Positions 18,771 to 25,817 of a stretch of DNA of 64,000 bases are shown here, piece after piece. The notes under the pieces were generated by a model. It saw nothing but the letters and a program-made list of their open reading frames with translations. It did not search any database and was not told the origin of the DNA. The position numbers and the translations under genes are program-made. Positions within the stretch are counted from its first letter, which is position 1; every line of letters begins with the position of its first letter. This DNA is from an uncultured Sphingomonadaceae bacterium (GTDB lineage: Bacteria > Pseudomonadota > Alphaproteobacteria > Sphingomonadales > Sphingomonadaceae), in contig CANMGU010000001.1 of NCBI GenBank assembly GCA_947497455.1, forward strand, positions 1,550,001-1,614,000, written 5' to 3'.

Positions 18771-20750
18771 TCAGCCCAGTTTTGTCATTATTTGCGGCGT
18801 AATCGCACTTGCGGTGAGACCAAAATGTTCGAACAGATCGTTAATCGGTGCCGAGGCGCCGAAACTATCTATGCCGAAACGCAGGCCATTCAACCCAGTA
18901 TAACGCTCCCAGCCAAATGTTGTGCCAGCTTCAATGGAAACCCTCAAAACGTCATCACCGCCTAGCAGTTCGGTCTTGTAACCATCGGACTGTGCATCGA
19001 ACAATTCAGTACAAGGCATGGATACCACTTCGGCACCAACCCCATTGGTTTCCAATTGGGCCGCCACATCCATTGCCAAGGACACTTCAGAACCTGTGGC
19101 AACAAGGACAACGCGTTTTGCGTTCTCGGCCGATTTAATAGAATAAGCGCCTTTTTCACAATGGTTTATGCTGACGTCATGGCGTAACGGCGGCAGGCCC
19201 TGACGGGTCAAAGCCAGTGTCGAGGGACCCTCAGAACGCTTGATCGCCAACGCCCAACATTCTGCTGTTTCAATCGCATCAGCGGGGCGGAAGACTTGCA
19301 TGTTCGGCATGGCCCGCAGGCTTTGCAAATGCTCAATCGGCTGGTGCGTTGGTCCATCTTCGCCCAAACCGATGCTGTCATGGGTCATGACATAGATCGC
19401 GCGCGTGTTCTGAATGGCGGAAAGCCGCATTGCACCGCGACAATAGTCGGTAAAGACCAGAAATGTGCCGCCATAAGGTATGATACCGCCGTGCAATGCC
19501 ATTCCATTCATCGCCGCAGCCATGCCAAATTCACGGATGCCATAATAGATATAACGCCCAGAATAATCATCTTTAGTCAAAGGCTTAGTGGATGAAGTTT
19601 TGGTATTGTTTGAACCTGTTAAATCAGCACTGCCGCCAACCATTTCTGGTAACGCTGCGGTAATGGCGCCCAGCGCCATTTCAGAAGCCTTTCGGGTAGC
19701 AACTTTCGGCGGATCCTGGGCCAGACCGTTGAGATAGTCCTGCATCGCGTTGTTGTCCGGCAAGGCGCCTGCCATCCGGCGTTCAAATTCCGCTTTGTCG
19801 CTATGTCCAGAAAGCCGAGCATTCCAGGCCTCATGCGCCGCTGCGCCCTTTTCCCCCAATGCCGACCAAGCCGCCCGCACATTATCTGGAACGACGAAAG
19901 GCTCGTGATCCCATCCCAGCGCTGCACGGGTTCCTGCAATTTCCTCATCCCCCAGCGGTGCGCCATGGGTTGCGGAAGTGCCCTGCTTTGTAGGCGCTCC
20001 ATAACCGATCACGGTTTTGCACGCGATGAGTGAAGGCCGCGGATCCGCTTCCGCTTCTTTCAACGCTTTGCGGATATCTTCAAAATCATGACCGTCACAA
20101 GACACGACATGCCAGCCAGAAGCCCGGTAACGCGCCGGAATATCCTCGCTGGTGGACAATTCCGTGCCGCCATCAATGGTGATACCATTATCATCCCACA
20201 GCACGTTCAGGCGGCCAAGGCCGAGATGGCCGGCCAAACCCACGGCTTCATGGTTGATTGCCTCCATAAGGCAGCCATCACCCGCTATAACCCAGGTTTT
20301 GTGATCCACCAGATCGTCGTCAAAATGCGCGTTCAAATGCCGCTCGGCAATTGCCATACCGACCGCCATGGCAAATCCTTGTCCCAAAGGTCCGGTTGTC
20401 GCTTCTACGCCTGCCAGCTTAAAATTCTCAGGGTGGCCAGCACAAGGCGATGATAATTGCCTGAAATCCTTGATATCCTGAAGCGTCGGCCGCTCATATC
20501 CGGTCAGGTGGAGCAAGGAATATATCAACATAGACCCATGGCCGGCAGACAGGACAAACCGGTCGCGATCCGCCCATTTCGGTGCTTTCGGGTCAAATTT
20601 CAGAAAATCGCTGAACAACACGGTCGCGACATCAGCCATCCCCATGGGCATCCCTGGATGTCCACTATTGGCGGCCTGCACCGCATCCATGGATAGCGCA
20701 CGAATGGCATTTGCCATGGTTTTTTCAGTTATATTATCGGAAACGGTCAT
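18771..20750 (-). CDS. tkt: Transketolase
   Basis: 659 residues from the ATG at 20750 (MTVSDNITEKTMANAIRALS), chosen over an upstream frame start because GGGGGA precedes it. Thiamine-diphosphate enzyme of the pentose phosphate cycle. Visible: ANSGHPGMPMGMADVATVLF, the TPP/Mg motif GDGCLMEAINHEAVGLAGHL with WDDNGITIDG, the pyrimidine domain DSIGLGEDGPTHQPIEHLQ and ALTRQGLP. It heads the tkt-gap-pgk-GNAT-fda-OMT-thiE run. Confidence 0.96.
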   Translation of the reverse strand: MTVSDNITEKTMANAIRALSMDAVQAANSGHPGMPMGMADVATVLFSDFLKFDPKAPKWADRDRFVLSAGHGSMLIYSLLHLTGYERPTLQDIKDFRQLSSPCAGHPENFKLAGVEATTGPLGQGFAMAVGMAIAERHLNAHFDDDLVDHKTWVIAGDGCLMEAINHEAVGLAGHLGLGRLNVLWDDNGITIDGGTELSTSEDIPARYRASGWHVVSCDGHDFEDIRKALKEAEADPRPSLIACKTVIGYGAPTKQGTSATHGAPLGDEEIAGTRAALGWDHEPFVVPDNVRAAWSALGEKGAAAHEAWNARLSGHSDKAEFERRMAGALPDNNAMQDYLNGLAQDPPKVATRKASEMALGAITAALPEMVGGSADLTGSNNTKTSSTKPLTKDDYSGRYIYYGIREFGMAAAMNGMALHGGIIPYGGTFLVFTDYCRGAMRLSAIQNTRAIYVMTHDSIGLGEDGPTHQPIEHLQSLRAMPNMQVFRPADAIETAECWALAIKRSEGPSTLALTRQGLPPLRHDVSINHCEKGAYSIKSAENAKRVVLVATGSEVSLAMDVAAQLETNGVGAEVVSMPCTELFDAQSDGYKTELLGGDDVLRVSIEAGTTFGWERYTGLNGLRFGIDSFGASAPINDLFEHFGLTASAITPQIMTKLG

Positions 20751-20947
20751 AATATATTCGGATCCCCCAGCAGTGATCAATTTATGACAACGGTGGACTT
20801 CGGAAATCTACCGATTCGCCAATTTGACACACCCTTTGCTGGCCTGCGCTCATATCGTCAAGGCTGCGCTTCACCGATCTGTTGTTTACGCAGCGGCTAT
20901 TGATTGTTACCAATGAAACACAAGAACTTATATGTCGGAACCAAGTC

Positions 20948-21139
20948 ATGGAAAACGAACGAGTGATCCTAGCGATCGGCCGAATAGAACGAGCGCTCAG
21001 TCGCATAGAAACGGCCAAAGAAACCGCGACCAACCATCAGCCTGATGCAGCGCTGGAAAAACGCCACGCGGCCCTGAAAGAAGAAATGAAACAAGCTATC
21101 CATACGATTGACGGGCTGATCGCCCGTCAGGAGCGCTAA
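20948..21139 (+). CDS. Small coiled-coil protein upstream of zapA
   Basis: 63 residues from ATG 20948 (MENERVILAIGRIERALSRI); the longer frame starting at a TTG is unlikely. Almost entirely charged and helical with heptad-like spacing of Ile/Leu/Ala, consistent with a coiled coil. The zapA ATG follows after one base. Position suggests a cell-division partner of ZapA, perhaps analogous to ZapB, but there is no sequence proof. Confidence 0.72.
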   Translation: MENERVILAIGRIERALSRIETAKETATNHQPDAALEKRHAALKEEMKQAIHTIDGLIARQER

Positions 21140-21140
21140 T

Positions 21141-21506
21141 ATGGCACAGGTAAAGCTGGAAATTGGCGGACGGTCGTTCATGGTCACCTGTCAGGATGGC
21201 GAAGAAGAGCATCTTGGCAAATTGGGTGCCATGGTTGATGCAAAAGCAGGTGAAGCAGGCGATCCTGCCGGACTGACCGAAAGCCGTATGCTGCTGTTTA
21301 CATCGCTTTTGCTGGCCGATGAGCTACATGGTACAAAGGCTGTGCGAGGCAATAGCCCGACACCGCAAGCTGCGATCCCTCCAGCAGCTAAACCCCAGAA
21401 AACTAACGATGCCGAAGATGAACGGATATTGCTGGCGCTTGAAAAACTGGCTGATCGTGCAGAAGCCTTTGCGAACAGCCTTGAGCAGAGCAGCAATAAC
21501 CCCTAG
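21141..21506 (+). CDS. zapA: Cell division protein ZapA
   Basis: 121 residues. The N-terminal ZapA head is VKLEIGGRSFMVTCQDGEEE followed by HLGKLGAMVDAKAGE; a central linker (TPQAAIPPAAKPQKT) precedes a C-terminal helix (DERILLALEKLADRAEAFAN). ZapA binds FtsZ and bundles protofilaments at midcell. The 6S RNA begins about 10 nt after the stop, the order common in proteobacteria. Confidence 0.88.
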   Translation: MAQVKLEIGGRSFMVTCQDGEEEHLGKLGAMVDAKAGEAGDPAGLTESRMLLFTSLLLADELHGTKAVRGNSPTPQAAIPPAAKPQKTNDAEDERILLALEKLADRAEAFANSLEQSSNNP

Positions 21507-21515
21507 ATAGCAGTG

Positions 21516-21692
21516 GACGGGTACTGCCTGGCACGAGCCAGAAGCGAACATCCCTGAGGCGATATAACATCCAAGGGAGCTGTCCCTGCTCGGATTGCGG
21601 ACTTTTCGGAAGTCGGGTTCGAAGCATATGGCGCCCACCTGACGTAATTGGCGTCAGAGGATTTTCCGGCAAACGACCCTGGTGGTCCCGTC
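21516..21692 (+). ncRNA. ssrS: 6S RNA
   Basis: The segment between zapA and the 5-FTHF cyclo-ligase gene closes with a terminal stem, GACGGG at 21516-21521 against CCCGTC at 21687-21692, extended by partial pairing (TACTGCC with GGTGGT). Inside are CATCCCTGAGGCGATATAAC and GAGCTGTCCCTGCTCGGATT, typical of the region beside the open-promoter bubble in alphaproteobacterial 6S RNAs. The zapA-ssrS-ygfA synteny is the strongest support. 6S RNA sequesters housekeeping RNA polymerase in stationary phase. Ends are set by the stem and may shift by a few bases. Confidence 0.82.
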
Positions 21693-21717
21693 ACCTTTCT
21701 TCAAGAAAGACTTATTT

Positions 21718-22302
21718 TTGAACTACTTATCAGATAATAAGAAGAAATTACGTAAAGAGTATCGGCGACAGCGTGATGCTTTTTACAGCCAATTGGATGC
21801 GGCTACAAAGGGCTTGGCCTTTCGCCGTCCCCCCTCGCCTTTGGCGAAGCTGATCGAGCAGAGCGAAGTCATCGCACTTTATAGCGCCATGGGGTCAGAA
21901 GCACCAACCGCGAGACTCGCTGAATATTGTATCGATATCGGAAAAACATTGGCTTTTCCCGTAGTTACTGGCGATTCTCCATTGGAATTCCGCCAAGTCG
22001 ATAATATCGAATTGCTGGAAACCGGATATCAGAATATCTCTGAGCCTGGAGCCAACTGTCCCGTTGTAACACCAGATCTTATCATCACACCGATGATTGC
22101 CTTTGACCGATCGATGGGACGACTCGGACAGGGCAAAGGCCATTATGACAGAAGCTTTGCGGTGCACCCAGATGCAATCCGAATAGGGCTCGCATGGTCG
22201 GTGCAGGAAGCGGAAAATATCCCGATGCAGCCCCATGACGTCACTTTGGATATGATTGTCACAGAATCTGAAATAATTCAAAGAGTTGAACCGACGTCAT
22301 GA
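21718..22302 (+). CDS. 5-formyltetrahydrofolate cyclo-ligase
   Basis: About 194 residues. ATP-dependent conversion of 5-formyl-THF to 5,10-methenyl-THF. Motifs: KKLRKEYRRQRDAFYSQLD near the N-terminus and the loop DRSMGRLGQGKGHYDRSFAV (family GxGxGxYDR). The frame is open from a GTG at 21682, but that lies inside the 3' arm of 6S RNA. A TTG at 21718, preceded by AAGAAAGA, is the more credible start though not certain. Called ygfA/fau in E. coli. The stop overlaps the next gene by 4 nt. Confidence 0.9.
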   Translation: MNYLSDNKKKLRKEYRRQRDAFYSQLDAATKGLAFRRPPSPLAKLIEQSEVIALYSAMGSEAPTARLAEYCIDIGKTLAFPVVTGDSPLEFRQVDNIELLETGYQNISEPGANCPVVTPDLIITPMIAFDRSMGRLGQGKGHYDRSFAVHPDAIRIGLAWSVQEAENIPMQPHDVTLDMIVTESEIIQRVEPTS

Positions 22303-22550
22303 CGGCAGAACCAGATAAAAATACGCCCCATAATCCACCGGATGCACCCAATTGGCGCGCACCTGTGGGTGTCATCTTGATACTGGTGTTCATTTTGATC
22401 TGGAGTGGAATAGTGGTCAGCCTGATCGACTGGATCAGCGATTTGAATTTCTGGCTACAATTGCCGATTTACATAATCGCCGGGATTATCTGGATATACC
22501 CGATCAAACCCTTGCTGCTTTGGATAAATACCGGGAAATTCCGTTCCTGA
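22299..22550 (+). CDS. DUF2842 family membrane protein
   Basis: 83 residues: a polar N-terminus (MTAEPDKNTPHNPPDAPNWR), helix 1 (VGVILILVFILIWSGIVVSL) and helix 2 (LPIYIIAGIIWIYPIKPLLL), ending WINTGKFRS. The PIYxxAGxxWxxPxxPLLxW pattern is that of DUF2842, a small alphaproteobacterial inner-membrane family of unknown function. Start overlaps the upstream stop by 4 nt (ATGA), so it is co-translated with the folate enzyme. Confidence 0.85.
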   Translation: MTAEPDKNTPHNPPDAPNWRAPVGVILILVFILIWSGIVVSLIDWISDLNFWLQLPIYIIAGIIWIYPIKPLLLWINTGKFRS

Positions 22551-22559
22551 ACCGCCAAA

Positions 22560-22575
22560 TGCCTCGATTGAGGCA
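22560..22575 (-). terminator. Hairpin after tRNA-Asp
   Basis: TGCCTC-GATT-GAGGCA is a perfect 6-bp stem with a 4-nt loop, starting 2 nt beyond the encoded CCA end of tRNA-Asp and followed on the minus strand by ATTTGG. It also lies about 10 nt after the DUF2842 stop, so it may serve both converging transcripts. Confidence 0.5.
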
Positions 22576-22576
22576 A

Positions 22577-22653
<77 letters not shown>

Positions 22654-22697
22654 TTATGCACCGGCATGTTCGCCGGGATATGCAGTGGAGAAGCGCA

Positions 22698-22724
22698 AGT
22701 ATAAGAGCTCTGCCTGACTGTCAA
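22698..22724 (-). promoter_or_regulatory. Probable sigma-70-type promoter of tRNA-Asp
   Basis: On the minus strand TTGACA (22724-22719) and TATACT (22703-22698) are separated by 15 nt and lie about 45 nt before the tRNA. Both hexamers are near consensus; the spacer is 2 nt shorter than usual. Confidence 0.5.
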
Positions 22725-22910
22725 CAACACTCTTGCAAAGATTCAAAGAAAATTTGTCTGACGTTGAATTGCTTGGGAATTTGTCGCGAAATAGATAGGC
22801 CATTTTGACGTCGAATTGACGAGAACGGCCAGTTCGCCCCTTGCGCCCGCCAGGCGAAGATTTGTGCATGCGCATTTTACACCAATGTACCCATGTTACT
22901 ACTTGTTACA

Positions 22911-22926
22911 GTTAACAGAGCATTAA
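22911..22926 (-). promoter_or_regulatory. Perfect CtrA-binding box
   Basis: Minus strand reads TTAATGCTCTGTTAAC, i.e. TTAA-N7-TTAAC, the full consensus for the alphaproteobacterial cell-cycle regulator CtrA. It is 131 nt upstream of the first gene of the surface cluster. The match is seen directly; binding is inferred. Confidence 0.6.
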
Positions 22927-23057
22927 GCAAAACCCAAAAAACGCACATATTCAACCTCATAAATGGCTGATTTCAGGGATATTTTCTAATGGTGCCGTCA
23001 ACCAGTTTCTGACGTCATCTTTACGAAATATTTGCCTTTTTCGTGCATATCCAATCT

Positions 23058-24092
23058 ATGAATTACGCATCAAAAGCAAATTTGACCGGCCCAAAACGGT
23101 CCTCTGGACTATTCGCAATGCGTGCCGCCATGACTTTGGTTGCGGCCTGCTCTGCCATGGCGTTCGGTGCGTCAACAGCTCGGGCTGCTGGGACAATTGC
23201 CGGAACCGATATTCTCAACACTGCGCAGGCGACCTATGATGGCCCTAGCGGACCGGTGGTCATTGACTCCAACACGGTAACGATCACGGTTGATGAATTG
23301 CTTGATGTCACGGTAGCTTCCGGCGATCCCGGCGATATTGCATCCGATAGCGGTGCGACACAGCAGGTGACATCCTATCAGGTTACCAATACCGGTAATG
23401 GCAACGAAGCATTCGCTCTGACGGCGGATACCGCCAAAGGTGGCGATGACTTCGACACCAGCAATGCGGTCATTTATATCGATACAAACGATAATGGTGT
23501 TTTTGATGTCGGCGTCGACACATTATACTCTCCCGGCTCCAATGATCCAGTCCTGGCGCCTGATGCCAGCGTCAATATCTTCATTCTTTCCGACATTCCT
23601 GTCACTGCCACTGATGGCCAGCGCGCGGAAGTTGAACTTTCCGCTGCAGCAATTACCGGCAGCGGCACTCCTGGCACCAGCTTCGCCGGACAAGGAGATG
23701 GCGGCGGGGACGCCGTTGTTGGTTCAACCGGAGCGGATGGAGAAGCGAGCAGTTTCTTCCTGATTCAGGCCGCGCAGGTCGCGTTGGTCAAAAGCGCGAC
23801 GATCGTCGATCAGTTTGGTGGAAGCCAACCTGTGCCAGGCGCTACCATTACCTATCAATTGGTAGCGACGATTACCGGATCGGGCAGTTTGATCAATCTG
23901 AATATCACTGACGATATCCCGGCAGACACTACTTACACGGCAGAAAGCATCACATTGGAAGGCGCAGGCCTGACCGATAGCGATGCTGACCCTGATGCCG
24001 GCTCTTTTGATGGGAGCGCAATAGCAGTCACCCTTGGGACCGTTCCCGGAGGCCAGACCCGCACCATCACCTTTCAAGTAACGATAGACTAA
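23058..24092 (+). CDS. Exported beta-strand-rich repeat protein (DUF11-like), first of the surface cluster
   Basis: 344 residues from ATG 23058; a GTG five codons earlier is possible. Long signal peptide with cleavage after STARA (AAGTIAGTD follows). The mature protein opens with a motif, ILNTAQATYDG then SNTVTITV, that recurs in two other proteins of this cluster. A segment YIDTNDNGVFDVGVDTLY resembles a calcium-binding D-x-N-D-N-G loop. The C-terminal third (VALVKSATIVDQ to the end TITFQVTID) has the layout of a DUF11/isopeptide-like beta sandwich. No membrane anchor is seen, so it is secreted or periplasmic. Likely a structural surface protein; exact role unknown. Confidence 0.75.
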   Translation: MNYASKANLTGPKRSSGLFAMRAAMTLVAACSAMAFGASTARAAGTIAGTDILNTAQATYDGPSGPVVIDSNTVTITVDELLDVTVASGDPGDIASDSGATQQVTSYQVTNTGNGNEAFALTADTAKGGDDFDTSNAVIYIDTNDNGVFDVGVDTLYSPGSNDPVLAPDASVNIFILSDIPVTATDGQRAEVELSAAAITGSGTPGTSFAGQGDGGGDAVVGSTGADGEASSFFLIQAAQVALVKSATIVDQFGGSQPVPGATITYQLVATITGSGSLINLNITDDIPADTTYTAESITLEGAGLTDSDADPDAGSFDGSAIAVTLGTVPGGQTRTITFQVTID

Positions 24093-24098
24093 GGAATA

Positions 24099-24590
24099 AT
24101 GATGAAAATCAATCTATTCAAACGCTTAGCGATCCTTGCCGCTGCGGCTATTCCCGGAATTATGCCCGGCATGGCTCTCGCTGCCAATAATGTTGCGCTG
24201 TCGAGCGACGTTTTCGTCGAGCGCAAGGTCCAGAATCCGAACGGAAAAACGTCCGTCATGCTGGAAGAGCCAAAAACGGTAATTCCAGGCGATAATCTCG
24301 TCTTCGTTCTCAAATATAAAAATGTTGGCAGCACGCCAGCGACCGATTTCTCTGTCACCAATCCGCTCCCCAAGGCGGTTGCGTTCAACGGAACGTCTGA
24401 TGGCACCGAAATTGTCTCCATTGATGGAGGCAAAAACTGGGGGCCGCTTTCGGCTCTTAAATATACGCGCGCAGACGGGGAGGTTCGCCCTGCCCTGATG
24501 AGCGACGTAACGCATATCAAGTGGAAATTTAATCGTTCCCTTTCAGTGGGTTCAGAAGGAAAACTTGTATTTCGCGGGACAGTAAAATGA
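24099..24590 (+). CDS. Small exported DUF11-like protein, second of the surface cluster
   Basis: 163 residues, signal peptide MMKINLFKRLAILAAAAIPG with cleavage after GMALA. The mature part is one beta-sandwich-like domain: VFVERKVQNPNGK, TVIPGDNLVFVLKYKNVGST, DFSVTNPLPKAVAFNGTS and the terminal strand GKLVFRGTVK. The pattern (x-PGD-x-V-x-Y-x-N-x-G-x-T-x-A then NPLP) is the DUF11 domain. Starts 6 nt after the previous stop, with AAGGA ahead of two adjacent ATGs. A cytoplasmic chaperone role is excluded by the signal peptide; a pilus- or fibre-subunit-like role is a guess. Confidence 0.78.
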   Translation: MMKINLFKRLAILAAAAIPGIMPGMALAANNVALSSDVFVERKVQNPNGKTSVMLEEPKTVIPGDNLVFVLKYKNVGSTPATDFSVTNPLPKAVAFNGTSDGTEIVSIDGGKNWGPLSALKYTRADGEVRPALMSDVTHIKWKFNRSLSVGSEGKLVFRGTVK

Positions 24591-24604
24591 CCGCAAACCG
24601 TATC

Positions 24605-24631
24605 GGATCGCCGCGGGGGTGAAGGCGATCC
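24605..24631 (+). other. Intercistronic hairpin in the surface cluster
   Basis: GGATCGCC, an 11-nt G-rich loop, GGCGATCC: a perfect 8-bp stem in the 68-nt gap between the second and third genes. No T-run follows, so it is more likely an RNA-stabilising or processing stem than a terminator. Confidence 0.5.
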
Positions 24632-24658
24632 ACAGTTGAGTGAAACAGGAGATCAGTA

Positions 24659-25756
24659 ATGACCAGTAAACTGAAACTTCTCGTTGCCACAAGCGCTGTT
24701 ACTGCCGCAATGCTGGGTGCAAACCCGGCTTTTGCTGCAGGAACAACCGCAGGCGACGCGATTACCAATAATGTTACCGTAAACTATCAGGTTGGCGGCG
24801 TGGCACAGACGGCGGAAACCGATTCTGACACGTTCACGGTTGACCGTAAGCTAGACCTGACCGTTTCGGAAGCCAATGGCGCGGCCCAATCGGTGACGCC
24901 AGGCCAGACTGCAGGCGCGCCGAACCCGGCTTTCCTGACCTACACGGTGACCAACGATTCCAACGATGTGGTTGACTTTGAACTGAGCGCTGCTCAGCAG
25001 ACCACCGGCACAGCAACGCCATTTAGTGGCACCGATGACTTTGATGTCACGGGCTTGCTGATATTCGTAGAATCCGGCGCAACTCCTGGCTATCAGCCAG
25101 CGGAAGACACCGCGACGTTCATCGACGAGCTGGCTGAAGACGCCAATGCAACCGTCTATGTTGTGGGCAATATTCCTCTTGGACTAGCCACTGGCGACGC
25201 CGCAGGTATAACGCTGACTGCAGACATCAAAGAAGGTGCTACAGGCGGAAGTCTTGGTGGTGACTACACCGTCAGCGCGACCAACACCGAAGATGGTACA
25301 GTCAACGCAGCGAATATCGATAACGTATTCGTCAATGCGTCAGCATCCGACACGGATAACTTCGTGATTTCCGCCGCTAATGTCAGCGTCGTGAAGTCTA
25401 GCGCAGTCTTGTGGGATCCGGTAAACGGCAGCAGCAACCCGAAATCAATCCCGGGTGCGGTTATCGAATATTGTATCGCCGTAACCAACGCGACCGGCAG
25501 TGCAACCGCTACCAGCGTCAACATCTCGGATGATATTTCAACCCTGGACCTCTCGTTCTACGCGACGGCTCCAGTAACGGGACCGGCTACCATTCCAGTG
25601 GCTAACGGTGTCCGTTCTGCTCTGGCCTGTGATGGCACCGGCACCAATGCCGATGCCAGCGGTCTCGGCGAGTCCGGCGGCATAATCAGTGGTAACCTCG
25701 GCGATGTCGCCGCGGGCGTCACCGAAACGCTGCTCTTCCGGGCAACGGTTGACTAA
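24659..25756 (+). CDS. Exported beta-strand-rich repeat protein, third of the surface cluster (paralogue of the first)
   Basis: 365 residues, signal peptide MTSKLKLLVATSAVTAAMLG with cleavage after PAFA. It resembles the first gene product: N-terminal AGTTAGDAITNNVTVNYQVG then DTFTVDRKLDLTV; a middle domain with TYTVTNDSNDVVDFELSA; a final DUF11-like domain from VSVVKSSAVLWDP to LLFRATVD. Two cysteines near the C-terminus (EYCIAV and LACDGT) could form a disulfide. GGAGATCAGTA precedes the ATG. Probably secreted or cell-surface. Confidence 0.75.
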   Translation: MTSKLKLLVATSAVTAAMLGANPAFAAGTTAGDAITNNVTVNYQVGGVAQTAETDSDTFTVDRKLDLTVSEANGAAQSVTPGQTAGAPNPAFLTYTVTNDSNDVVDFELSAAQQTTGTATPFSGTDDFDVTGLLIFVESGATPGYQPAEDTATFIDELAEDANATVYVVGNIPLGLATGDAAGITLTADIKEGATGGSLGGDYTVSATNTEDGTVNAANIDNVFVNASASDTDNFVISAANVSVVKSSAVLWDPVNGSSNPKSIPGAVIEYCIAVTNATGSATATSVNISDDISTLDLSFYATAPVTGPATIPVANGVRSALACDGTGTNADASGLGESGGIISGNLGDVAAGVTETLLFRATVD

Positions 25757-25770
25757 GAATTGAGGAATGC

Positions 25771-25815
25771 GGCGGCTTTCCGGTACTTTCGGAAAGTCGC
25801 CGCCTCCCCTTTTTT
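25771..25815 (+). terminator. Rho-independent-type terminator/attenuator before the 1699-residue gene
   Basis: GGCGGCTTTCCG and CGGAAAGTCGCCGCC form a G/C-rich stem (12 bp with a 3-nt bulge, 7-nt loop) followed by TCCCC and six T. It begins 15 nt after the third gene's stop and ends 2 nt before the ATG at 25818. This is a textbook intrinsic terminator placed so that only read-through transcripts reach the large gene. Confidence 0.72.
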
Positions 25816-25817
25816 GG

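Larger units (their letters stand above)
22654..23057. other. 404-nt intergenic region between tRNA-Asp and the surface protein cluster
   Basis: Contains the tRNA promoter at its left end, a perfect CtrA box near the middle (22911-22926), an A/T-rich tract to its right and a TGACGTCA palindrome at 23010-23017. No credible reading frame is seen in it. It is the likely control region for the downstream four-gene cluster. Confidence 0.6.

Noticed and set aside
21682-21717. GTG start giving a longer 5-FTHF cyclo-ligase
   Set aside because: The codons lie in the closing stem of 6S RNA and add no family-conserved residues.
25767-25817. Upstream ATG for the giant surface protein
   Set aside because: The 17 extra codons are the terminator stem and T-run; the next Met starts a normal signal peptide.
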